64,000 bases of DNA, from positions 20,645,635 through 20,709,634 of the forward strand of contig OY821742.1 in NCBI GenBank assembly GCA_963682055.1, in the 5' to 3' direction. The stretch is from Primula veris. Lineage: Eukaryota; Streptophyta; Magnoliopsida; Ericales; Primulaceae. The notes under the pieces were generated by a model that was given only the letters and a program-made list of their open reading frames with translations, was not told the DNA's origin and did no database searches. The position numbers were made by a program, and so were the translations under genes. This document shows, piece after piece, positions 22,101 through 33,800 of this stretch; within the stretch, counting starts at the first letter, position 1, and every line of letters begins with the position of its first letter.

Positions 22101-22355
22101 AATACAGAAAGTAGATATGTCGAAACAAGGAAGTATTCAAAGGGTAACCTTCCTCTCAAGCTGAAGGATTCTTACCCTAGGATAGGTGAGAGATTGCGAG
22201 AAGTCATGGGTTTACTGAAGGTCTCAAAACCAATTCCACCTCCACCACTATACATCCCCATCTCTTCTCTAGAAAGCAAGTTGACCTCTGATCTTAAATT
22301 AGTCACGAAGCGTGATGAGGTAGGAGAGGACGTAGGTCCTCCTGCTTCCATGTAA
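19129..22355 (+). pseudogene. Gypsy gag-protease remnant, interrupted by a solo LTR
   Basis: Broken frames (19129-19359, 19494-19751, 19764-20444, about 21304-21550, 21615-22355) form a decayed gypsy/Athila-like gag with two retropepsin-like parts. The first ends with NFMVLDL followed by PIILGRPFLSTAKETLDY (about 20187-20300). The second (21680-21990) carries ASSNIMPASI, LADGS and LLGVSFLAS, but the catalytic aspartate motif before ASSNIMP is degraded to VYSK. The frame is split at 20511 by a solo LTR and resumes at 21304. No reverse transcriptase or integrase is present, so the element was already deleted or non-autonomous. Confidence 0.82.
20512..21298 (+). mobile_element. Solo LTR (787 bp) with 5 bp target duplication
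   Basis: The insert begins TGTTAACATC and ends GTGATA. It is flanked by GGAAG on both sides (20507-20511 and 21299-21303), a perfect 5 bp duplication. Removing it with one flank restores a continuous gag reading frame, which confirms the borders. It contains an ATTATAAGTAC-type TATA region near 20930 and no coding sequence. The 3' end lacks the usual CA, probably by mutation. The family was not identified. Confidence 0.8.
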
Positions 22356-24532
22356 TTCCACTATCATTCCGCCATCATTTCTATCTGTAAATAACCGCCA
22401 TTTATTTTTGTATATATTGTCTTGTATTTAGTCCACATGGAGTCTCTTTAGGTTGACCAACTCCGATGTGGTATACTTCTCCCAACAGTGAGTGCACTGT
22501 CAGTTTTAGTTGCGGGGAATGCATACATCTTCGTTGGCTACTCACGGAAATGGGGAGAATTTTTCAAAAATTATGAATATACGTGTTTTTCTTAGTATTC
22601 GAAAACCTCATTTGTTATTTATACCAAAAAAAATAGAACAACCAAAAAAATACAAAGATATTTTGAGTCCTTCTTTTTATCTCCTACTTTGGAGAGTTTT
22701 TAGGAGTTTTTAGAGTTTTATAAGAGATTTTCTGCCACACTTGAGTTTATATGTTTTTCTAGTGTTTATCTTAGACAGCCGCAAGATTTTTGGAAGAATT
22801 AATCAAAATTGAGGCGTTGCAAACCTGACCGGTCAACCTACTACAGATTTGGATCGGTGCTGATTTTCTCGAAATTCAGCCATTCACTCTGCCTTATTTC
22901 CGCACAAAGGGTGTATCTACTCTATAACTCCGTTTTTTGTTAATTTTGTTAATATTTTGCTTGTTTTGTGTTGTATTGTAAATATTTGTGTTAGGATTAT
23001 AGGGGAAAAAATTGAAAAAAAAACTAAAAAAGAGATAGTTGTGGGGAGTCAAGGTATGTTTATATCTTAGACTTTACATTGCTTAACACAATCTTTATAG
23101 TAGTTTCTATTTTTTGAAAGTTCTATCGATATAAGTATTAACCTCTTAGCAAACGAAGTTGAAAGTAAAGTTAGATACGGACTGGAATGAAGTTTAAAAT
23201 GAAGTAGAAAAGCATTTACAAACGTTAAACTAGACGCAATTTTACGATTAAACCTTGAGTATCAAAAGCTAGAATTTCGTAGGACACTCTTTAGGACCTT
23301 CGTACACATGACTGTGGGTGGGGGGCATTATACATGACCTATTTCTAGGATTTTTTACCATGGGTTACATCGGGGTAGTGAGAGATTCGAGACGACATTT
23401 TTATCTTTCGACCCGGATTTATGCATTTCACGTGTTCATTCTATTTTTATCATTTTTATCGCATTATTTGGTTAGTCAGTAGTATCATATTGATTAGACA
23501 TTGAGGCAAAGCCTTGATAGATATTTTTAAGTTGTACACTACTTCATTAGGACATTTTCATCATATCTGTCATTTCAAAGAAAAAAATCAAAAAAAAAAA
23601 AGAATGAGATGAAAAGAAAAGGAAACTATACCCCATCTCCAAAAAAAAGTGATACGGAAAAATAAAATAAAAACAATCAAAGTGACTTGATGGGCCAGCA
23701 GTCTTGTTTATTAGGCTAAGTCATATGTTATTACATTTAGCAGTTTCTTTTTCTTCTTCTCACATTGAGAAGGGTTGTATTTACCGAGCATGTTATAAAC
23801 TCGAGTTCATTTCGTTACACGTTTTAGAGCAGGTAGGCACTTCTAGAGTATTAGAAGAATGCATCATTACACGTGGCTACTTCCATTTCTAGGAAGTTCA
23901 TTTGGAGACGACACCGACACCGAGCATATAAGTTCGAGGCATATTTTCAACATCGACATGAGCCTCCACTTAGCTGATTCTTCACCGACATAAAAGGCTT
24001 AACCATTAGGAGTCTAGCGAACGTCTTGGTAATTCAATAAGCCGAATGATAGATTTTGAGTGATTGAGTGGTGTGACAGATGTGTACGAGGCAAATAGGA
24101 GTACTATATTTAATTGCTAGTTAGTAGTAACTTTGGTTAATCATAAGCGCGTGTTCTAGTTGACTTTTATATTTGTTAATGTTAATGTTTACGCGTCTTT
24201 CAGTAACTGTACTCTTTGTGCCGTATGCCTTGTTTGTTAATTTTTTGCTCATATAGGGAGAATGTAGGAACTTAATAACTAATATGTTTGTGGGCGTCGT
24301 TGTAGTAAACCCTCATGAGACAAAACTCGTCCTTTTATGCTTAAAAGGTTTCACGACTTGTTGCATACGCTAAATGCAATCGTGTTTTCTACGACAGTGG
24401 TTTATCTTTATTTTTATCGTATTTAGTTTTAGACTAGTTAGTGCACAAAAACCAAAAGGAAAGGGAATTTTTAAAGAAAACCAAACGAACTTGTCTTTTT
24501 TGTTATCACTTCCAATGCTCGAGACGAATATT
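22356..24532 (+). mobile_element. Gypsy 3' internal non-coding region
   Basis: Between the protease fragment and the polypurine tract there is no coding sequence. It includes another TTGACCGGTCA-like word (about 22825), A-rich runs around 23580-23660, and only short chance open frames. Such long 3' untranslated internal regions are usual in Athila-type elements. Confidence 0.6.
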
Positions 24533-24586
24533 GAGCTAGGTGGGAGATATGATTAGACCACGAAATGGTAATTTTCATAGGTTAAT
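24533..24586 (+). mobile_element. Polypurine tract and stub of the gypsy 3' LTR
   Basis: GAGCTAGGTGGGAGATA (24533-24549) is a polypurine tract placed directly before TGATTAGACCACGAAATG, the LTR start seen at 17941. Only 37 bases of the 3' LTR remain before the next element begins at 24587. The rest of this LTR was not found beyond that element. Confidence 0.85.
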
Positions 24587-25217
24587 TGTTGGAAACACTT
24601 TTTATTTTGCAGCGGAAAAACTGGCCTTACATCCTGATTATAGTGTCTATGAATTTAATAAAAACAATACAGAAATACATCACGGGCAGAGGTAGATCAC
24701 ACTTGATCTTCTACCGTATTCTTATAATATTGCTTACTCCTTAGAAAGATGGACTCTCAACTGATAGAAACTCTAGAAAAATATTTTATGAGATTTATCT
24801 TTTTATTTTCCACAGCATAGGAGTATATTTATAGGCTACGTTATGGACACAGTGCACAAGAAGAATAAGTCTTTTACTTAACCTAAATTTCTAACCCTAA
24901 TTAGATTATAATTTAATTAATAAATATTATCTAGTCTTAATTAAAAGACTATTATAATATTATCTAATTAATACTTTTATAATCATAAGATAATCTATCA
25001 GTAAATTATATTCATTTCCATTAGAGAATATAATTGCACTTTTAATTATTCTCAAAATAATATTTGAGAGCACATTATTAAATACTTAATTTTCTCCTCA
25101 CGTTAAGATCACAGATATCCACCAAGTAAATAAATTACTGGCAATTATTTTACTCGGCATATTATTTCCTCGACCTTTCCACTTAACTTATTTGTTGTGT
25201 CGGATATAAAATAATCA

Positions 25218-25518
25218 TAATCAATAACAATTATCAATTAAATCTAAATAGTTATTTATTAATTACTCCTTAACTATTATTAATCAATAAAAAAATCAAT
25301 TAAATCTAAATAGTTAATGATTAATTACACCTTAACTATTATTAATCAATAACAAAAATCAATTAAATCTAAATAGTTAATAAATAATTACAACTTAACT
25401 ATTATTAATCAATAACAAAAATCAATTAAATCTAAATAGTTAATAATTAATTACACCTTAACTATTATTAATCAATTACAAGAATTAATTAAATCTAAAT
25501 AGTTAATAATTAATTACA
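25218..25518. repeat. Five-copy 63 bp tandem repeat
   Basis: About five consecutive units share TCAATTAAATCTAAATAGTT followed by TTAACTATTATTAATCAAT. The period is 62-64 bp and divergence is low. The array sits immediately inside the left LTR of the minus-strand element. Confidence 0.92.
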
Positions 25519-26342
25519 TGCATATTTTCAGATTATATATAAACTGTAATACTATATATGTCCAAATCTGTAACTAGTGGGTCAAACTGTAATTTTCTGA
25601 AACTCTTTTGGATCAAAATTGTTTCTGTTTAGTTACATGGGTCTAGTTCATTAAAGTAACAACTTATAAGTACTATTCCATAATTACAGAAAAAGTAAAG
25701 AAATAACAAAGTGAGTCTCTTCTTTCTTTAAATTTACAAGTAGTGGTCCCTGGACACTTTAAATTTTCAAAACATGGTCCTTGGATGAAAATCATAGCAG
25801 CTAGGGTTTATAACCCAAATCCGCCGCCGCTATTAACCCAAACTCGCCACTGCCACCGAACCACACCACCAAGAACTCACAGTCCGGCGAACTCATAGGC
25901 AGCAAAAATCCACCGCTATTACAATACATATGCTTACATATATATAAACATGCAAAAATCATTTACATTTGTTAAAATTCAATCCCACTGAATTTCACTA
26001 TTATTTCAACCGTATGCAATACCATACAATAGCAAATATATATATACAACTTATATACATGTTTCTAGATGCTAGATCAATAATCAATTATATAGACCAT
26101 ATGCATATATCACTAACATACTTTCAATTAGCAGTGCCCACAACGTATCATTGACTACATATATTTTAATATAAATCCAAGTCAAATGTTTAAAACACAT
26201 ACAGTTGGGTCTTCGTAAAACAAAACATATCAAGTCCTTAACGTACCAACAAAAAATGATTGAAAATTTAATCACAGAAGATTAAATATCTATCCAGTCA
26301 TTATATATATATTAAGTTAAATCTAGAATACAATATAATCAT

Positions 26343-26355
26343 GGCTCTGATACCA
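26343..26355 (-). other. Primer binding site of the minus-strand LTR element
   Basis: GGCTCTGATACCA is the reverse complement of TGGTATCAGAGCC. It lies two bases from the LTR start at 26358 and fixes the orientation of the element. Confidence 0.85.
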
Positions 26356-26983
26356 ATTGTTGAAAACACTTTTTATTTTGCAGCGGAAAAATTGGTCTTG
26401 GATCCTGATTATAGTATATATGGATTTAATAAAAACAATACAGAAATATGTCACGGGCAGAGGTAGATCACACTTGATCTTCTAACGTATTCCTATAATA
26501 TTGCTTACTCGTTAGAGAAATGGACTCTCAACTGCTAGAAATTCTAGAAAAATATTTAATGAGACTTATCTTTTTCTTTTATACAGCATATGAGTATATT
26601 TATAGGCTACGGTAGGGACCCAGTGCACAAGAAGAATAATACTTTTACTTAATATAGATCTCCAACTCTAATTATATTATAATTTAATTAATGAATATTA
26701 TCTAGTCATAATTAAAAAACTAATATAATATTATCTAATTAATACTTTTATAATCATAGGATAATCTATCAGTAAATTATATTCATTTCCATTAGAGAAT
26801 ATTATTGCACTCTTAATTCTTCTGAAAATAACATTTTAGAGCACATTATTAAATACTTAATTTTCTCCCCACGTTAAGATCACAGATATCTACCAAGTAA
26901 ATAAATTACTGACAATTATTTTACTCGGCATATTATTTCCTTGACCTTTCCACTTAACTTATTTGTTGTGTCGGATATAAAAT

Positions 26984-28730
26984 CCACTTGCAAAATTTGA
27001 CACAAATAAAACTTATAAGATTCTCGAGGGGATATCATCAATCCTTGTTAAGAGACGTGAATTCTTTCGATTATAGGCACACACCATATAAATAATATTA
27101 CTGCCCAACGTACGGGTTTGTTGACCATAATAAATCTCACCCATTGTAAATCAAAGCAGTATATATTATAAATATCTGTATCGAAAATAATATTACTGCC
27201 GCGTGTTTCGCATGACAGTTTCATTAGTTCTTCTCTTTAATTTTACATAATGAAATGATTACACTAATATGAAAGTCAAAAGAGTAACAAGTTGCACCGC
27301 TAGCCCTTTCTGATTAAAAACAAAATGATTACAATTTTTTTACAAGAAGGAAACCAACCTTTTTACAGATTAAAAACATGAAGTCAATTAATTTTCTTTG
27401 GTTGGTAACTGTCTCTTGTTCATCTTTGATTGCAATACGCAGTGATCAAAATAGGGATGAGGACATTATATCCCCCAGCAATAAAATATGATTGGATAAA
27501 AAGAGCTTAACAACTATTATTTAGTAAAACTTGTTCCGAAATTCGTTTATAATCTTTACCAGTGTTTTATCTTGAAGAAAAATAAAACTAAGAAAATTAA
27601 ATGAGAACAGACGGAAAGAACTTTAATGGACAGCTGTGATTACATTGCCGCTTGCAGCAATAAAATCTCAATTTTCGAATGTTCTGATTTTTATAAACAG
27701 TTTCAGGTTCTGCCATACACTATAAAAATTCTTCAAAAATCGAAAACTTCATATTTTTTAGGTGTGGTTTTCTCCAGTATTTTCCAAATTCAATCTAGTT
27801 TACTGCGTCAAAAAGGCTCACCCTAAATAAATTTTAAAAGGCCGTTTTAGACAGTTTTCTCACAGAAACTCAGTTTTCCAAGAGAGCAAACTGTTTTTGT
27901 GTCTTGGTTTCGAAAATTTATAACTCTCACATAAAACCTCCAAAATTCGTAAATAAAATATTTTCGGAAAGGTACTGAAGTCTTGTTTAACATATAAATT
28001 CACCACGTAGTCAGATTTCCTAAATAATTTTCCAATAATTCGAAATGTATGATACATTTGATAAAAAACAGCAACAACTTATAATGTCAACTATTTTATA
28101 TATATATATATATATAAATCGGTTGGTAAAACCAATATTTCATTAATAATAAACAGTCGTAACGATTTTATTACAGCTTAAATCAACGACCTTATTACAG
28201 CTTAAATCAACAAGAAAAACTTTGATGAAATAAAATCTTATAGCGCTAAGAAAAAGAAAAAAAATCAGACTTTCATTCAATTTTTTACGCACTTCCTAAA
28301 CTAGTTTTAACTTTTTCACATCTTGTGACAACAAATGAGAATCTTTTGTCGAAACTTGTTTTAAATTTTCCATATTTTGTGGCAACAAAAGAGAATCTTC
28401 TGCTGTTAATAATTTCAAACTTTTGTCGTCAATATATCCGAAAAGACTTATTTTCGTGATTGTCAATCAAATAAACGTCACTTTGTTTGAAATAAAAACA
28501 TTTGTCTCACCTTGTCTTTGTTTTGAACGGAAGTTTCGATCCTGCACTCAATAGTGCATCGAATCAGTATTTTTTGTTGGAAAGGAACCGCGGAGCTATA
28601 TGTAGAGTCACAACGCACCAAAATCTCATCTACCGGATCTAAACTTGTAAACCCCAAACTCATAAGTTACGGAATCGGAAAGCAGTGTTAGATCTACTCC
28701 TTTCAGATAAGAAAAGCACAATGTGAAAAG
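26984..28730. other. Intergenic AT-rich DNA
   Basis: No gene was recognised. The phrase AATAATATTACTGCC occurs twice (about 27092 and 27187), and a (TA)10 microsatellite lies at 28097-28117. A 61-codon minus-strand frame at 28478-28663 has no recognisable motif. Confidence 0.5.
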
Positions 28731-29286
28731 TAGGGCTGTAAATGAGCCAAGCCGAGCCGAGTTTTGTTGTGCTCAATCTCGGCTCGTTTACTAAACGAGC
28801 CCTAAAATCTTGCTTAAACTCGGCTCATTTACACACGACTTGTTCACGGGCCTGTTAATGAGTATTTTCTCAACACGTTTTTTGACAAATTTAATATCGT
28901 TTTGCATAAAAAAAAAAACTATTTTTCTTAGCTAAAATAAATGTTAAGATAAACAATAATAAATTTAATTCTTATTATTTTAGTTTTAATTAGATTTAGT
29001 TTTAGAAAATACACTTATTAATTAAATTGAAGAGTATTTATTGATCATCAACATTATATTAGATAAAATTTACAAATATAAGCAGCAATATATGTGAAAA
29101 AATATATTAAAAAATAATTAAACGAGCTTTTAAATGATTTAAACATGTTCACAAGACTTATTATTATGTTCAGGCTCGGCTCATTAGAAAAAGAGCCAAA
29201 CACTTTAAGGAGCCGAACACGAGTCGAGTTTTTAACGAGGCGAACACGAACATGTTTATGAACGTCTCGGTTCATTAGCAGCACTA
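28731..29286. mobile_element. hAT-type MITE with GAGCCGAGC subterminal repeats
   Basis: The left end TAGGGCTGTAAATGAGCC pairs with the reversed right end TAGTGCTGCTAATGAACC (14 of 18 match). CGAGCCGAG and GGCTCG words are crowded near both ends. The flanks GTGAAAAG and GTTTGAAG may be a decayed 8 bp duplication (5 of 8). The AT-rich middle is non-coding. It belongs to a different family from the MITE at 11042. Confidence 0.75.
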
Positions 29287-30137
29287 GTTTGAAGGTTGAG
29301 AAAAATGGGGGAAGAAAAAAAATCCGTATCTAAAGAGGGAGAGATAATCAGAGTATCACGCTATGAAACCACGTGTAAAAGGACGTCGAAGCACCACCCC
29401 TACCCCGATACGACTTACGGTAGGGTTAAAGGTAAAAATAGTGTCAACTATTTAACTTCAATAAAGATAAAAGAATCGAGACCTCCTATAATGTGATACA
29501 CGTATATACGCAAACTTCATTTTGTATTCAATTGGCATATTAATTATTTTTGAGAAAATGATGGTTTAGTACAATCCTATAACCTTATTTATAAAAAAAC
29601 ATGGTTCAAATCTTTATTAAGATTTGATGCATAGCATCTAAAATATCCCCACATTACCCTTTAATTATAAATCAAAACTGTTAACTAATTTACTATTACA
29701 TATTTAGCACTAATCCCATCTAATTTTTTCCTTATTTCTCTCTCTGTAATGTCAATCGTATCTCATACTCTCATTTTCTTTGATTCTCCTTTCTCCATAT
29801 TTAATGATATTTCATTTACTTTTGGATTTGTCAAGCTCTTCGGAGTAGTGGTAGCGGTGGTAGGCGGTTGGTTGTAGAACTTGTGGTGGTGGTTGGTAGC
29901 GGTAAAGTTGTTGTATGTTTAGTTGGACTTTTGAATTATTTGTTAGATAATTATATTTATTGGAAAGAAATGTTTAGACATGTAGATTTTGGTAATAATT
30001 TTTGGCCCATAGGACAGTGAAGAGGAAGGATAGGTCAAAGGAGATTTTGTTTGACTATCAAGCTAAATAAGGTAAACAATAAAGAGCTGTTTTTCCAGTT
30101 TCTGTAGTCAATGGAATGGTTAGTTTTCAACTTTACT

Positions 30138-30174
<37 letters not shown>

Positions 30175-30877
30175 TAATCAGTTTTCAACTTAACTAGTTC
30201 TACAGTTTAAATTCTAAAAAAATTACAATAATACGAAGTCATAGCAGATAATTATTTTGCTTACTTCACAGTGTTTTTGTTATTTCCTGTACAACTGGGC
30301 AAGACCATTTATTTTTCAAGTTATTTTTTATTTATTATCCCTCGCTTCTCCCCATAACCGGACTTCTCTCTTTTACCCATCCAAGTTTTCTGAGTTTCTC
30401 ATCTCCTTTGTTGATCCATAACCATAACCCGAACCAACTAACATCTAAGGGCCCACTATTCTAAATGTTGAAAATATCGTGACCGTAGAGAGGAATGCAA
30501 ATGGATGCAGCTAAAACAGCATACCAAAATTCCAGATCTTGTATAGAATGTCAAATATACAAATATATGAACAGAATTATATGCTGAAAAACTTTGAAAT
30601 TGGAATAGGTCGTTAGACATGATTTGATGGACAAAATAATAATTAGATAAAATTTGACCTTAAAAGTTTACAAGTGACTGTAGCGACATACAACAGTTGA
30701 GAAATGACAAAATGAGGTTGGCTCAAAAAGATGCTACAATATACATTTAAGTACTGAATCACCTACAACGAGGACCAACATCGGATTTCTTTTAAGTTCT
30801 AGGAAGAAACCCGTCTTGAAAAGGAATCAAGACTCTTGCAACTAACGTTAATAATTACTGGTTCTACAAATATATAA
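29287..30877. other. Intergenic DNA and CALS3 3' UTR
   Basis: No gene is visible in 29287-30400. It has a T homopolymer at 30140-30173 and a GT/GG-rich patch at 29840-29910. The last few hundred bases (about 30450-30877) should contain the 3' UTR of the minus-strand callose synthase gene. No single polyadenylation signal stands out. Confidence 0.5.
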
Positions 30878-33800
30878 CTAATCCTTGTTACGGGATGACT
30901 TATCCTTTTTATGCCCACCCAGAATACGAGAAATTTGCAAACCTCTGCTGAAAGCTTGGTTGAAGAGCATACGAGTTTGGAATTCAGATACAAACGGAAA
31001 CCAAGCAAGGAAAGCGACTGGCGTGAACAGAAGCAAGCCCATCACTATTTCATAGCCACGAGCAAGTGTTCGAACTGATGGCCAAAGCCCAGCTCGATGG
31101 ATCACCGGCTTGCAAGCTTGAGCAATCTATAAAAAGAAAAAACAGAATGAAGTACTCCTTAGTCCTTACATGACAGTTGGGAGTGCAAAGTAGTTGAATT
31201 TATAAACAATTAAGGACTACACTTTTAGCATAAAACAAAGGTTAACGTTATTACCGAGACACAAGATAAATCAGACAAAGCAAGTAAAAGAAAGTATGGA
31301 AGAAGAAATCGAAACCACCGTTTCCTATTTGAGATGCTGGGTTCTAGCTCACTAGGCTAACCCTAGAGGATGTAAGTATGATAATCTGCACATGGTGAAA
31401 AGACAATTGCTATTTTTTGATGGATAAAATGTGTGCATGGCTAGAACATGGAGGGACAAGATACATTACCGCATTGACCTTCTATAGAATTATAAGGAAA
31501 AAAAATGACTGTTTTTGAATTGATACTTTCTGTAGTTATTTATAGGCATAATTGACATTCACCACTAATCTATGATTTATCATCTCTCTAGCAAATTAAG
31601 CGGTAGCAGTGTTTCACAGAAACGGTATAATATTGTAGCAATTGTATCAGCTAAATGTAATCTTATAAAGTAAGATTAAGTCAAGCACACACACTCGATG
31701 CAAGAGAAATCGGTTGAATTGAACTAGGCATAAAACTTGAGATTTGACTACCGAAGGCTGTACAAACGAACTATCCCACTTGAGATTTGTTTGTTAAAAA
31801 AAAAGGACTACTTACCAGAAGCAACCCCCAACCAGTAGGCATGAAAGCAAGTATACACACAAAGATATCCTGCATTGTCATGTGTGGGAGCGCAATCAGT
31901 GTTACAAGGATGGCGATAAATGTGAGGAAAATCATTCCTTTGATTATTCGAAACATCAGCTGGAAATTTGCACTGAACTTTCTACGTCCAACAGAAACAG
32001 TCTGCACATAAGAAAAATTATAAAGAGTAGATCCGATCTTAATATAAGACAAAAATAGATGCAATCCTACAAGGAATCTTAAGCTGGTAATTTGTATTGC
32101 TATTATGTTTCCAATATTAAGAAAGCAAAAGAACACATTACCTTCATAACGAACAGTATCAGAAATATGACTAGCCACGATATGCCATATACCTGTGACA
32201 AATGAACATTGAGAACCTTTTCAAAGCTTTCCACCAAATAGTTACCAATTTGAAAGGAATATATGAGAAGAAATCAATAACTCACCAGAATACTTTTGGT
32301 ATGCTTAGTGATGGTTAAATGATAAACAAGACCAAACTGATAAATAAAGAACCGCACAGATAATAATATTTCAGCAGCAATGCCACGTTTTCCACTATGA
32401 CGAAGATGTTCTTGTTCCTGTTCCCACCAGGATTCCCAGCTTTTTTCTGGTGGTACACCAATACCTCCTCGGTTACTTATCCATTTATTCCAATCAGTCC
32501 AATCATCTACAATTTTTTGCCACTCAAAACCAGAAGGATTGAATAAAAATGGTGCAAATAGCCATGTACCCACCATGAACCACATGGATATAGTTATCAG
32601 CACGTAGGCAACTGCGCTTCTGTAGTTCTGACCAAAGATTTCGTACACGATTAGGAGAATCATTAGTTCCAGTCCCTTCACAAAGTGGCTGCGGGAGTAA
32701 AGGCGATAATTCTCGGCAAATTTCGCATGGAAAACAACAAAACCACGACCTGTAGGCCTGTATTTTGCACCGCCATGGAGCAGGGTTCTCCCATAATAAT
32801 GGGTTTTTGTCCCGAGAGAAAATGTAAAAAATACAGGTGCCAGCTGGAGCTGCATGAGTATAAACTCACTTAGTGCAGTTCGAAATCCTCTCTCTAACCC
32901 AATCTCCATTAACATCGGCAAGGCCATTAAGAATCCAATTTGTACAAATGATTGAGAAGCAAGGGCCACTTGAAGAGGCTTACTATTATTTAGAAGTGCT
33001 TTTGCTGTGCTAATCCCTTCCTCAAGACCACTTAGGACAAGATAAAGGCGACCATACAGGAATACATACACTGTAAGAACGGTGATCTGGCACAAGGGAA
33101 AAAAAACAAAATGGTTCATAATATTGAGATGTTAGTTACAAAATATAGACTAACTTGTCTTCAGAATGCGATAGACCAACGTATAAAAGTTATCAACTAG
33201 CCCTAATATTACCTTTGTTTTTTGGTTTTATACACCATGGATAAGCATACTCTTTCTGTCCCAACTTAGTGGTCCAGTGCAAAACTAGGTGCAATTTGAA
33301 TTGCAAAAGCTCATACTGAAATGAATTTTTTCAAAAGATCAGTGTTACTACTACCTTTTTATTTATTTTGGCAATTTAGGTATAAGCTTATTGCAATAAA
33401 AAATTACAAGTAGATAAGTAATGAAGAACTAAATTGGAACTGAGTAGTTTAGAGACCAAAAAAAAGTAAAAAATTTCAACACTGAAAACATAAAAAAGTA
33501 ACGAAACAACGGCGTATTAAGTACTTCATTTTTTAATTAATTGGTACAACCTAAATTTTGGAAAATAAAGTTAATAAACTATACTAAATCGTGGGAAAAT
33601 GTAATGTCAGCGTACTAATTGTCAGATTTTGTAGATTAGTGAACAAAACCGAAATCAAATGATATATTATTGTGCAAAAAATTGTACTCCAAACACACGG
33701 ACACATACCAAGGTGCTAAAGTAGGAACCAACTGTCGTAAAATAACAAGACAGCATTCTGAAAAAGTCAAAACGGTGACCGAGCCTATATATATCACGAC

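Larger units (their letters stand above)
24587..26983 (-). mobile_element. Non-autonomous LTR element (LARD/TRIM-like), minus strand
   Basis: Two closely similar direct repeats of 626 bp (24587-25212 and 26358-26983) both begin TGTTG.AAACACTTTTTATT. The second is preceded by GGCTCTGATACCA (26343-26355), the reverse complement of the initiator tRNA-Met primer binding site. So the element is in minus orientation, with its 5' LTR on the right. The 1.1 kb internal region has no gag or pol. It holds a 63 bp tandem array next to the left LTR and a short GC-richer patch (25800-25900) with CCGCCGCCGC. It inserted into the gypsy 3' LTR. The homology ends at 25212 and 26983 without a clear CA end or target duplication, so the true LTRs may be longer. 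Confidence 0.85.

Noticed and set aside
28478..28663. 61-residue minus-strand frame
   Set aside because: No recognisable domain, no splice context, and surrounded by repeat DNA.
31771..32178. 135-residue single open frame as a separate gene
   Set aside because: It is CALS3 exon 41 read through its flanking introns; the conserved part is 31816-32001.
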